From Megascapheus bottae (taxonomy: Eukaryota > Chordata > Mammalia > Rodentia > Geomyidae), in NCBI GenBank assembly GCA_024803745.1, contig JANJXV010000037.1:6213001-6277000 (forward strand): DNA of 64,000 nucleotides. Reading direction: 5' to 3'. Under the pieces are notes generated by a model that worked only from the letters and a program-made list of their open reading frames with translations, was not told where the DNA came from and searched no databases. Positions 1-9,700 of the stretch are shown here, piece by piece. Numbering within the stretch: position 1 is the stretch's first letter; the number at the start of each line of letters is the position of its first letter. The position numbers and the translations under genes were made by a program.

Positions 1-388
1 GGGCAAAGACAAGTATAAACCTGGACAGTGGGGCTACAGTTAAAAATTGAGGGATTCTTAGGAAAAGGGTAACATTCACACAGCTCCCTCTAAGTTATTT
101 GGCAGTGTCAATCCTTGTTCTAGAAAAGTGCACCCTCAAAATTCCATTTTCTCCTTTCCTTGGTTCTTCTGCCTGAATTTAAATTCACTATCACTTGCTT
201 AGTTTAGAGTATTGCCTGCCACTTGGTTGTTTTATAGTTGTTTAGTTCCATATTTAGCTTCTAATTCATGAATGTCCCACATAGTTTACTGTATGAGCAG
301 GAAAATATCAGGTTCACTGCAGTGTCACTGCAGTGGACTGAGAGGAGACAGGAAGAAACTAGCACAAGAATACTTTAAAATGTAAGGT
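1..388. other. Unassigned non-coding sequence
   Basis: No repeat family, RNA gene or coding exon recognised. AT-rich, no long open frame. Confidence 0.5.
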
Positions 389-628
389 AACCTGGTGCTG
401 GTGGCTGATGTTTGTAATCCTAGCTGCTCTGCAGTCTGAGATCTCAGGATGGGCAGTTTGAAGGAATCCCAGGCAGGAAAGTCCATGAGACTCATATCTA
501 CAATTAACAGCCAGAAAATGGAAAGGGGTGCTGTGGCTCAGTGGTAGAGAGCTAAAATTGAGCAAAAGAATTCAGAGGCAGCACTTCGGGCCCTGAGTTC
601 AAGCCTCACACTGGACAGAAAAATAAAA
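389..628 (+). mobile_element. B1-Geo composite SINE
   Basis: The left half reads as a diverged B1/7SL head (GGTGGCTGATGTTTGTAATCC, then a GAGATCTCAGGAT block). The right half has the Geo-type stretch GTGCTGTGGCTCAGTGGTAGAG and ends GGCCCTGAGTTCAAGCC before a short A-rich tail. This is the second of two SINE families in the window that share this right half. Moderately diverged; no clear TSD seen. Confidence 0.8.
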
Positions 629-840
629 GTGAAAAAGCATATAATATATATAGAAATATATTGTAAAAATAAAATATGTTATTATATCTATAGAAGCATG
701 TTAAATATACAAATGCATTTAAGTATATTATGTATATATATAAACTAGTAAATGAAACAAAGAAGACAGGTTTAGCTACATTTTTATATTTCAATATTTT
801 AATTATTTGTAAAAGCATTTTTCATACAACATATTAATTT
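629..840. repeat. AT-rich low-complexity DNA
   Basis: Runs of TATA/AAATA with little else. It begins directly after a SINE tail and may partly be tail-derived. Open frames here are compositional. Confidence 0.6.
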
Positions 841-1296
841 ATGAGTAAAATGAATCTTGGTCAGTGTCATTCCCATTAATCTCCACCCATCTATCCCAAC
901 AGAAAACAATATTTCCAGTCATCCAGTTCTGTTTTCACACATGTACATCAAATATTAAGGCTATGTTCACTCATTGTTTCTTCTCCATGGTCTGTCACTC
1001 TCCCCTAGAGCTTAACATCTCACTCATTTCTTTTTACACATGATAAAAAAATTGGGGGAAATAATTGTTATTGGCTACATTTTATATGGTGCTAAAGTTC
1101 TATCTTAAAGGATCAAGGAAAGAGGGTTATATGAGTATTGAGCATTAAGGTAGTGTATGGTTCTTATATCTCACATTTATTGGATTACTGGCTCTTTCTG
1201 AAGGCTAGTCATCACATGCTCCATAGAACTTTCTTGAATTTGACTAGTGCAGTTCTTCTACTATTGGAAGTCTTATGACTTGTCAATTCGCAATGT
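841..1296. other. Unassigned non-coding sequence
   Basis: Nothing recognised apart from the sequence immediately preceding the L1 target-site duplication at 1297-1315. Confidence 0.5.
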
Positions 1297-1315
1297 AAAA
1301 GAATTGTCCTTGCCA

Positions 1316-2538
1316 GAAACAACAAATCAGAGAAAGTCTGGATAAGTGGGGCTGCGTTAAACTGCAGAGCTTCTGTATGGCAAAGGACATAGCTAGCAAA
1401 TTAACTAGAAAGCCTACAGTATAGGAGAAGATCTTCATTAACCATACCACAGACAAAGGCCTCATATCTAAAATATATCAACAGCTAAAAAAATTGAATC
1501 ATTCCAAAACTAATCTCCAAAGAAACAACCATCTCATTAAAAGATGGGCCAAAGACTTAAAGAGAGTCTTCTCTGAAGAAGAAATAAGAATGGTCTATCG
1601 ACAAATGAACAAATGCTCGACATATCTGGGCATAAAAGAAATGCAAATCAAAACAACTCTAAGATTCCACCTCACTCTAGTTAGAATGGTCATGATCAAG
1701 AAATCTAATAACAACAGATGCTGGGGGGGATGTGGCCAGGAGGGATCACTACTACACTGTTGGTGGGAGTGCAAACTTGTTCAACCACTATGGAAAGCAG
1801 TATGGCAGTTCCTCAAAAGACTAAACATTGAACTCCCCTATGACCCAGCAATTCCAGAAAGAAGGGCATACTAAATCCACTAGCACAATGATATTTATTT
1901 TAGCACTATTCACCACAGCAAAGATATGGAACCAACCTAGATGTCCCTCAGTTGATGAGTGGATCAACAAGATGTGGTATTTATACGCAATAGAATTCTA
2001 TGCTACTGTCAGAAAGGATGACATTGCCCCATTTGTAAGGAACTGGAAAGACTTAGAAAAAATCATATTAAGTGAAGTAAGCCAGACTCAAAGGAACATA
2101 GGCTCAATGGTTTCCCTCATTTGTCATAATCAGTAGAAACCTTGGGCTCTCCTAGCAGAGATTTACAATACAACAAAACCTAGATACATAAGGCCATATA
2201 GAATGACACTTAAATGAAAGGACCTCCAAGATATAGAAACAAAAGCCATATAATGAGTGATTGTTGTCCTTAATGTACTATGTTATCTCTCATCTCTCTT
2301 GCTGTCCCTTGGTTATCTCATATTGTTACAGTTTTTCACCTTGTTATGTGATATATTGTATGTATGTGTGTTTGGTTATTTGAAATAAGATAGGGGGAAA
2401 ACAAGATGAGGGATGGGGATGGGGGAGGGAAATGGGGACCAAGACATGAGAAAGGGTATCAATGTTTGTGAAATAATGCACCTTCTATCTGGTCAATATA
2501 ATGTAACCCTTCTATTAATTACAATAGAAAATATATGG
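1316..2538 (+). mobile_element. 5'-truncated L1 (rodent type) with TSD
   Basis: LINE-1 3' end containing the ORF2 C-terminus, a 3' UTR with a G-rich tract (about 2410-2436) and the terminal block TTAATTACAATAGAAAATAT. The flanks AAAAGAATTGTCCTTGCCA (1297-1315) and AAAAAATTGTCCTTGGCA (2539-2556) are near-identical and read as a TSD, so this is a single target-primed insertion of about 1.2 kb truncated at its 5' end. The same 3' end occurs at 5.6, 23.2, 27.4, 41.4 and 45.9 kb, so these belong to one L1 family that was active fairly late in this lineage. Confidence 0.93.
1317..2136 (+). pseudogene. L1 ORF2 C-terminal fragment, broken
   Basis: Remnant of the L1 ORF2 reverse transcriptase/endonuclease protein, C-terminal region only. 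The ORF2 frame can be followed from 1320, is stopped by TAG at 1422-1424 (a Trp codon in related copies, by inference), reopens through 1494-1872 and retains the C-X3-C-X7-H-X4-C motif typical of the L1 ORF2 C-terminus (codons 1719-1772). Near 1850 about 26 bases present in the 22.5-kb copy (between AATTCCA and GAAA) are missing. This shifts the reading to the frame at 1828-2136, which holds the conserved tail (KIWNQPRCPSVDEW, IILSEVSQTQ). No endonuclease or RT catalytic region is present. Non-functional. Confidence 0.9.
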
Positions 2539-2556
2539 AAAAAATTGTCCTTGGCA

Positions 2557-3479
2557 TTTCTGCCAAATTTGTTTTGTAAAACTCTACCCTCCAGAAGAAT
2601 TTACTCACATATTTTATACTGTCTTATTCTACAAACATTTGTTGAGCAAGTTGTATACACCTTCAAGTGGAATAGGAAAATTCTTTTGTAGATGAATGAA
2701 ATTATAAGATATAATTTTATGTTTCTTGTAAGATACCCACAGAAAAGAAAATGTTCTAGATACTCCATAAATTTGACACTAATCTAGCGACTGGCCAAAC
2801 CTAAATCCTTTTGAGCATTCTATTATTTATAAGCCAAGAGACACAGATCAAGAGAAAAAATTGTTCACTGAGTTGAACACTAATTGGTCTCAATCAGTCA
2901 TGTCTTACTTAGGGCAGCAAAAATCACTTTGCAAACTACATTGAAGAAAAAGAGAACTATGGATTATCCTCAGTTCACCCAAGGAGTCTATTTATAAACT
3001 TTGAGTTTTAGTCTTTAGCTTTAGCTTCGGACTATCAACATCTGGATTCCCTGAAGAGATTGAGTGGTACTACAGGTAAATTAGCCCCAGTATATCCCCA
3101 GTCCTGAACTGGCATGCATAGCTTCAGATTGTGAGAATTCATGACCACTTTATAAACCAAAGCCAAGCATCAGATGGAAGCTACAGACCCAGACTGAAAC
3201 TCAAAGCTACTTTCTATAGCCCCAGGATCCAATTCTGCCTCGACACCAGGTTAGACTCTGCATCCTCTAACCAAACATCCAGAGGCATAGATCCCAGGAC
3301 ATAGACTTTTTGGCCAGTCTCTGTGGTCTCAGACCCAATCAAGATCCAGAAGCCTTTCATTCCAGCAGACACAGGGCCTCCTCCCTCTGGAAGACATGGC
3401 CCTTCCACCACTTCCACCTCTGCGCCCTGGAGAACCCTTAAGCACCTAGCATTCAGCACACTTATACTACCATATAAAT
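2557..3479. other. Unassigned; GC-richer block at 3060-3460
   Basis: 2557-3060 shows nothing clear (a short ACAAACATTTGTTGAGCAA motif near 2634 is reminiscent of MIR/L2 ends but too short to call). 3060-3460 is noticeably GC-richer and directly precedes a recognisable L1 ORF2, so it could be the 5' part of that old element; I cannot confirm this. The 81-residue minus-strand frame here has no recognised domain. Confidence 0.4.
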
Positions 3480-4590
3480 AGCTAACTAAACATTATAAAA
3501 TAATTGAATAGATTAAAAAAGCAAGAAAAGGAGATAGATAATGTCAGGTAAACTACAATGAATTTTAAATAAAAGTTGTGAAATGACACAATAAAGGTCA
3601 TTACATAATGAAAAAGGAAGCCACTTCATAAAGAAGATGTAACAATTGTGTATACATATGTACACAATATTGAACTGAAGCACATAAAGGAAATATTAAT
3701 AGTTATGGGGAGAGAGTCTGACTCTAAGGAAGGATTCCCTGTCCTCTTTAGATCAATGGTTAGATCATGAAGGCATTAAATCATTTTGCAAACATGAGGC
3801 TTAATCTACATTTTAGTCTAAATGAAACTATATATACAGAACATGCCAGACTACAAAGTAAGGCCTAAGAAAATTAAGACTTAAAGTTATATCAAGTATT
3901 ATTTATGATGACAATGCTATAAAACTGAAATTAATAGCAGGAAAAATGCATCAGCACCTTGCCAAAATATTTTAGCAAATCAAATTTTATAGCACATCAA
4001 ACAGCATACCATTTACTTTGATTCTATAGGGATTTATCTCAATAAACAAAGATTGTTTGACATACATATACATCTATTAATATAATATGCATATTAATAG
4101 AATGATAGATAAAACTCATGTGGTCATCTTAAATGTTGTGAAACATATTTGACAATATCTTTTGTGGGAATAACTAAACCAGTTAGGTACAGAAAGGCTG
4201 TACTTCAACACATCAAAAGCTATATAAGACAAACAAATAGCTAACAATTCAATATTGTGAGAAACTGAAGCTTTTCCTCCAAAATCAAAAATAAAATAAG
4301 GATTCCATTCTTGCCACATCCTTCAATATAATACTGGAAGTCTTTCAGCAATCAAGTAAGACAAAGAAAGAAAATACACCCAACCTGAAAAAAGGGGAAG
4401 TTAAATTGTTCTCATTTGTAATTGATATGGGTTTTTGTATATAAAAACCTTAAAGCCACCATGAAAATCTACTATAAATAATGAACAAATCCAATAATGT
4501 ACAACATAAACATTCAATATTTATATCACTAGTATTTTTAAAAAACAATGAACTAACAATCTTATATGTTTAGGTCACAATCCTGTTTTA

Positions 4591-4784
4591 TTTTTATTTT
4601 ATTTTATTTTATTTTTTTTGCCAGTCCTGGGCTTGAGCTCAGGGCCTGAACACTGTCCTTGGACTTACTTGAGCCTCAGCACCACTTCTGGCTTTTTTCT
4701 ATGTATGTGGTACTGAGGAATCGAACCCGGGTCTTCATGCATGCTAGGCAAGCACTTTAACCACTAGGCCAAACTCCCGGCCCC
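4591..4784 (-). mobile_element. IDL-Geo SINE with perfect 15-bp TSD
   Basis: Minus-strand copy. The poly(T/TTTTA) tail lies at 4591-4620, then the Geo half (GCCAGTCCTGGGCTTGAGC) and the tRNA-Ala/ID-like left half (GGTACTGAGGAATCGAACCC to CCGGCC). CACAATCCTGTTTTA flanks it exactly at 4576-4590 and 4785-4799. It splits the ancient L1 around it, so it is younger than that L1. Confidence 0.95.
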
Positions 4785-5189
4785 CACAATCCTGTTTTAA
4801 TGAAAAGAATTCTACATGTAAGAGCTACAAAAACAAGAGTTGGAATAACTTTAATCATAGCTAAACCACCTGAACAGTGAGAAAAGAAACTAAAGAAGAC
4901 TCAAATACATGAAAAGTTATACTGTCATTATGGATCAAGACAACTATTATTGTTAAAATGTCTGTACTTTTCAAAGTAATTTGGAGACAACTTGATCTTT
5001 TTTAAAAAAATTCAATCATAAACTGATTTATTGAATGGTAACTCTTTATAAATATTTAAAAATAATAGAAATATAATTTAAAAATTTAATGATAGCTTTT
5101 CAGTTGTTCACAGATATAGAAAATAAAACTATCTGTTATTTGGCATCACGAATAGTCTAAATAGCCAAAATGATCTTGGGCAAAAGTAA

Positions 5190-5340
5190 CAAATGTAGAA
5201 AAATCAAGCAGGTTACAATCCTAGCACTTGGGTTGCTTAGGAAGGAGCATCATAAGTTTGAGACTAGCCTGAACTACTTAGGTCCAGGACAGCCTTGTGT
5301 ATACAGTGAAACATTGTCCAAAAAATAAAATTAAAAATGT
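5190..5340 (+). mobile_element. B1 SINE
   Basis: Monomeric 7SL-derived SINE: TACAATCCTAGCACTTGGG, then GAGACTAGCCTGAACTACTTAGG, and an A-rich end after CATTGTCC. Diverged. Inserted in the ancient L1. Confidence 0.8.
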
Positions 5341-5348
5341 AAAATAAA

Positions 5349-5550
5349 GGGCTGGGAGTTTAGCCTAGTGGTAGAGTGCTTGCCTAATATGCATGAAGAC
5401 CTGGGTTCAATTACTTGGTACCACATAAATAGAAAAAGCTAGAAATGGTGCTGTGGCTCAAGTGGTAGAGCTCTAGCCTTGAGAAAGCCCAAGCACAGTG
5501 CTTAGGCCCCAAGTTCAAGCCCCAGGACTTGCACAAATAAAAAAATACAA
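5349..5550 (+). mobile_element. IDL-Geo SINE
   Basis: Left half GGGCTGGGAGTTTAGCCTAG to GGTACCACAT. The A-rich linker is followed by the right half with an A-box-like TGGCTCAAGTGG (5454-5465) and a B-box-like GTTCAAGCC (5513-5521). Ends in CAAATAAAAAAA. Its tail was later the target of the L1 insertion that follows. Confidence 0.93.
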
Positions 5551-5554
5551 AATA

Positions 5555-5704
5555 GGGAACGGGGAAAAACAAGATGAGGTGGGGGTGGGGGGAAGGGAAA
5601 TGGGGACCAAGACATGTGAAAGGGTATCAATGTATGGGAATTAATGCACCATCTATCTGGCAAATATCATGTAACCCTTGTATTAATTACAATAAAAATA
5701 TATG
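5555..5704 (+). mobile_element. Very short L1 3' end inserted in a SINE tail
   Basis: About 150 bp comprising only the L1 3' UTR: G-rich tract, AAATGGGGACCAAGACATG, ATGCACCATCTATCTGGC and TTAATTACAATAAAAATAT. Flanks AAAAAATACAAAATA (5540-5554) and AAAAAATTCAAAATA (5705-5719) form a TSD with one mismatch, placing the insertion in the A-tail of the preceding SINE. Confidence 0.88.
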
Positions 5705-5855
5705 AAAAAATTCAAAATATATGAAATAAAATAAAATACTATATTACAAAGATATACTAACAAAACAGCATAGCACTGGTATATAAAAAAGACGCAGATG
5801 CAATGGAAGAAAATAAACAGTTCAGGAATAAATTTGTCAGTTACTATCAATTGAT

Positions 5856-6092
5856 TGTGTGTGTGTGTATGTGTGTGTATGTGTACAGTAGAGCTTAAAT
5901 GCAGGACCTTATGCTCTTGCTTAGCTTTGCTCAAAGTGTGCTCCCGACAACTTGAGCCACACTCTCACTTCTCGCTTTTTCATTGGAGGTAGGAGTTTCA
6001 GACTTGGCTTTCTGGCTGGCTTTGAGCCACAATCCTCAGATCTTACTCTATTCAGTAGTTAGAATTACAGGTAGGAGCCACCAAGTGCCTGG
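5856..6092 (-). mobile_element. B1-Geo SINE with GT-rich tail side
   Basis: Minus-strand composite SINE. It ends on + with AATTACAGGTAGGAGCCACC. The tail side at 5856-5884 is (TG)n/(TATG) instead of poly(T). CTATCAATTGAT (5844-5855) and CTATCAATTAAT (6093-6104) flank it as a TSD within the ancient L1, in which the two flanks rejoin in frame order. Confidence 0.85.
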
Positions 6093-6630
6093 CTATCAAT
6101 TAATTTTTGACACATATTATAAGAATATATAATCTCTTCTATAAGTGACATTGGAAAAGCTGGAAAAGCCAATTAAACAAATGAGTTTGCCTCAAACTAA
6201 AATACTTCACAGCCATGTAGACACTTTAAAAAAGTAAAAAGATAATCTTCAGAATGTGAGAAAATAATTATAAACCATACATCTAATAAGGGCTTAATAC
6301 GCAGAACAAAAACAGAACGGAAATAGCAAGAAATCAAATAACCTACTGAAAATGGGCAACAGATTTGAAGAGACATTTCTGAAGGAATGCATTCAAAATA
6401 TCAATGCAAGGAACTGCAAAAGGAGGGAGGAAGTATGAACAGAGACAGTGATTTATTCATTTTATATTATGTAAAAATTGAACGACATAACTTGAGAATC
6501 AGGTGAGTGAGAAAAATATGGGAAAAGGCTGGAAGGAGCAGCATTAATCAAAATGCCTTGTACTCATAACATGACATATGGAATAGTAACTTCTTTACAC
6601 AACTACTCAATTAAAAAATAGAATACATTT

Positions 6631-6847
6631 GGGCTGGGAGTTTGGCCTAATGGTAGAGTGCTTACCTAGCATACATGAAGACCTGGGTTCAATTCCTCGA
6701 TACCACATACATAGAAAAAAGCCAGAAGTGGTGCTGAGGCTCAAGCGGTAGAGCTCTAGCCTTGAGAAAGTCCAAGGACAGTGCTCAGGCCCTGAGCTCA
6801 AGCCCAGGACTGGCAAAAAATAAATAAATTAATTAAATTAAATAAAA
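6631..6847 (+). mobile_element. IDL-Geo SINE
   Basis: Complete two-part element from GGGCTGGGAGTTTGGCCTAA to CCCAGGACTGGCAAAAAAT plus an AT-rich tail. AATAGAATACA before and AATAAAATACA after suggest a TSD with one mismatch. The 69-residue frame on the opposite strand is simply translated SINE. Confidence 0.92.
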
Positions 6848-7310
6848 TACACAGCATACACCTTATCCCTAAAATATAAATTAACACAGCTCTAATGGAA
6901 ATGGGTTTCTCAAAATATTCAAGCCAGAACTATCCATGTGGTCCTGCGATCCCACTCCTAGGTGTTTACCCAAAGGAAACATAACCAAGTTTCTGAAAGA
7001 CAAATGTGCACTAGCATGTTCACAATAGCCGTAATGTGGAACCAACCTGTGTCTATCCACAGATAACTAGATGGCGAGAAAGAAGCATCTATACACAATA
7101 GATTCTACATGGCCTGATGGCAAAACCAAATCATGCCATTTGTGAAGGACAATCCTACTTACATGTAGCATCGAAGACAGGTAAGTTCACAGAAGCAAAA
7201 ATCTAGAATGTAGTCCCAGTGGAGTTTGGAATACAGACTTGACATTGGAAATAGTTGTGTTTATAAAACACTGAGTAAATAGACATTCCTGTCTTATTAC
7301 TGAGACCTTG

Positions 7311-7560
7311 GTGACTGTTACCCGTCATAACTAACTACCTTGTTCATAGGAGATGAAACTGTTGGGAAAGGTCTTGGGATTTTTGGTGTCATCTTGTAAA
7401 TACTTAAGTTTGGGGGTTTTTTTAACTTGTGTTTTAACTCGGGGATTCCTCATTATTACTGCCTTGATTATGACCCTGAGACATCCATTATTGAGATCCT
7501 TGACGTGCATTTTCTTTTGTTTTGAATAGTTAAAAGAGAGAATCAAGAGCTAAAAGCTCT
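7311..7560. other. Unassigned non-coding sequence
   Basis: Nothing recognised between the end of the ancient L1 and the next SINE. Confidence 0.4.
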
Positions 7561-7735
7561 CAGAAAGGCACACTGGCTTTTGAGCTACGCTCCTAGTTTT
7601 TTCGTTGGTATTTGGATTTTAAGATAGGGTGTTCCTAACTTTTTCCTGGGCCAGCCTTGAACTCTTGACGCCTCTTGCCACTGCCTTCTCAAATAGCTGG
7701 AATTGCAGGGGTGCCCCATCCCCAACGGCATCTAA
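7561..7735 (-). mobile_element. Old B1-type composite SINE
   Basis: Minus-strand B1 signature: GGGCCAGCCTTGAACTCTTG and AATAGCTGGAATTGCAGGGG. It is preceded by a degraded tRNA-like portion (TTTTGAGCTACGCTCC). Diverged. Confidence 0.65.
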
Positions 7736-8097
7736 GATTCTTACTTTTTACAAGGTTTACAAAGTACTTTTACTTTAAATGATTTACATTGTCCTAGAAG
7801 TCCATGAGGTACAACTTCCTGCAAGTTACAATGGAAAGGGACAGGGAATCCTGATAACCGTTTTGGTAATTAATTCTATATCAAGACTGAGTTGTTTTTT
7901 TTGTTGTTTTTTTTTTGTTACAAAAACAAAAATAAGAAAAGAAAACTAAGATTTTAATAGCAATATTGTGCATGTGTGTGCTTTATGATTAGTTTGAATT
8001 TTTCATAAATTAAAAGCATCTTATTAATGACTCCCAATTCTGCTTTGCGTCTATTTATAATCTGTATCACTGCTTGCACTTTATAATCCAAATAACT
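7736..8097. other. Unassigned non-coding sequence
   Basis: T-rich stretches, no recognised element. Confidence 0.4.
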
Positions 8098-8318
8098 TTT
8101 TTTTTTTCTTTATGCCAGTCTTGGTGCTTGAGTAATGTGGATACTTTTCCCTAAGCTTCTTTCCCCCTCCAGTCAATACTCTACATCTCCATTTCTGGGG
8201 GGTTTGGTGATTAATTGAAGATAAGAAAGTGTCACAGAGTTTCTTGCCCAAGGCTGGCTTTCAACAGAAATCTCAGCCTCTTGTGTAGTTAGGATTTCAG
8301 ATATGAGCACCTAGTTCA
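8098..8318 (-). mobile_element. Degraded B1-Geo SINE
   Basis: Poly(T) start, GCCAGTCTTGGTGCTTGAG, then a non-matching middle, then the typical head (TTAATTGAAGATAAGAAAGTG, CCAAGGCTGGCTTTCAACAG, ATCTCAGCCTCTTGTGTAG). The middle (about 8130-8200) is unlike other copies. Confidence 0.65.
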
Positions 8319-9700
8319 AGTCACATTTTAAAAATTATTCCAGCTCAAATCATTTTTAAAATAATTCTCCTACTGTAGAAAACTAAAAAAGTAAACTGCT
8401 TTTCCAATACAACGTACCTTTCCGTATACCTCTCTCAACCTTTCTTTACCTTTTCCATCTGATTCAAATGCAACAAAAATATATGGCTGTGATTTAACTT
8501 AGACTTCTTACGTTTTCTTTTCTCTTTTTTCTTCAAACATTTCAAACTGGAGTTTCTTCTTCCTGTGAAGGTTTTATTTCCTGCTGTCTTGTGCACAGAA
8601 GATCCTATTATCTTTCTCAGTCTTCCACTACAGGAGATTCTTATAAATGTTACTGAGATTATCAGATGCTAGTGGTGTGAAAGGTGAAGACATTCTATTG
8701 ATATTCTCTTGGCTAATATACATGTGTCCCCTGGTGAAGATTTTTCTTATCAAATTGCTTCACTTGTACCTTCAAAGGACAAATGAAAGGAGTTGAAACA
8801 ATTATGCAGAAACTCCAGGCTTTAAGAGCAACAGCTGCTGCTGGTAATGAAGTAGGATTTTGTTCTGAACTATGTCCCCATTAATCACATTTTCTAGATA
8901 AGTTCTTGAACTTCTAGTTGGCCTCAGAGGAAGCGACAAGGGGCGGGCTATTAGAACTGTGAATTCAGAAGAGATTTAATTCCAAACCTTAACAAATCCA
9001 CTGAAGTTGCTTTTGGATTCTGGCATCTGAATAATATAATTTAATATAATTGCAATTATAACATCACATGGAGAGGTTGTTTTCTGAACATAAATGATGC
9101 CTACATTCCTAAACTCCTTTTCTTTGGGCTTTTCTTTAAGGTTATCTATCCAAATGTATTTTAAGAAAGTGAGTATATTTATGAAGCAATTCTCAATTGA
9201 GTTCATGATTTAGCTCTTCCAGTGTTAGTGTGTTGGTGACCTGGGATTGCTTTCTTTCTGCACTTCAGGTAACTAGAAATAACCAGTTCTTCAGCCAAAT
9301 CACAGCTAGTCAGCACAGCAAAGAGCAGACTGCACAAGCTGATGTGAAAATAGTTGCAAACAAATGTCCCTCATTAAGAACGTGTTAGGGCAAGTCACAC
9401 ATCAGCCAATTGCCAAACAAAAGAATGCATGTCTTGACATTGGGAGAAATTACTCTAGTCTCAACTGCCTGATCAACAGCTTTTAAGCTAATAAGGATGG
9501 GAAGCATAGACGGCCCTGGATTCGAGTATTGTCCATCCCTTGTGTCATTCTGGAGCAAAAGGAGAATGGTAGAGTTTCTTTTCTTTCTTTTTTTTCTTTT
9601 AAGCATGGAAGGAAGAAATGTCACACAGTATTTTAAGTGTAGGATGGAGCTCACAAGAGCAAACACAAGCTGTCTGCTGCATCAAGGTAGTATTTAGGTG
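8319..9700. other. Unassigned non-coding sequence
   Basis: No repeat or gene recognised. 8580-8970 looks complex and repeat-free. Several short frames exist on both strands but none has recognisable domains. Confidence 0.4.

Larger units (their letters stand above)
3480..7310 (+). mobile_element. Ancient L1 ORF2 hosting six younger insertions
   Basis: A single old sense-strand L1 can be followed in order. An endonuclease-region match lies at 3600-3780 (ATTACATAATGAAAAAGG, AAGAAGATGTAACAATTGTG). RT-region matches lie at 3980-4570 (GAAACTGAAGCTTTTCCTCC at 4260). It continues at 4790-5185, 5720-5855 (AACAAAACAGCATAGCACTGG), 6105-6480 and 6870-7310 (TGTTCACAATAGCCGTAATGTGG). The pieces are split by a SINE at 4591-4784, B1 at 5190-5340, IDL-Geo at 5349-5550, an L1 3' end at 5555-5704, B1-Geo at 5856-6092 and IDL-Geo at 6631-6847. 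Heavily mutated, no open frame survives. Assignment is from remembered L1 consensus order, not alignment. Confidence 0.8.

Noticed and set aside
3214..3459. 81-codon minus frame
   Set aside because: No domain or splice context; lies in a GC-richer block possibly belonging to an old L1 5' region.
5349..5425. tRNA-Ala-like sequences in many places
   Set aside because: They are left monomers of IDL-Geo SINEs, with linker and right half attached; the acceptor stem and CCA context of a real tRNA gene are lacking.
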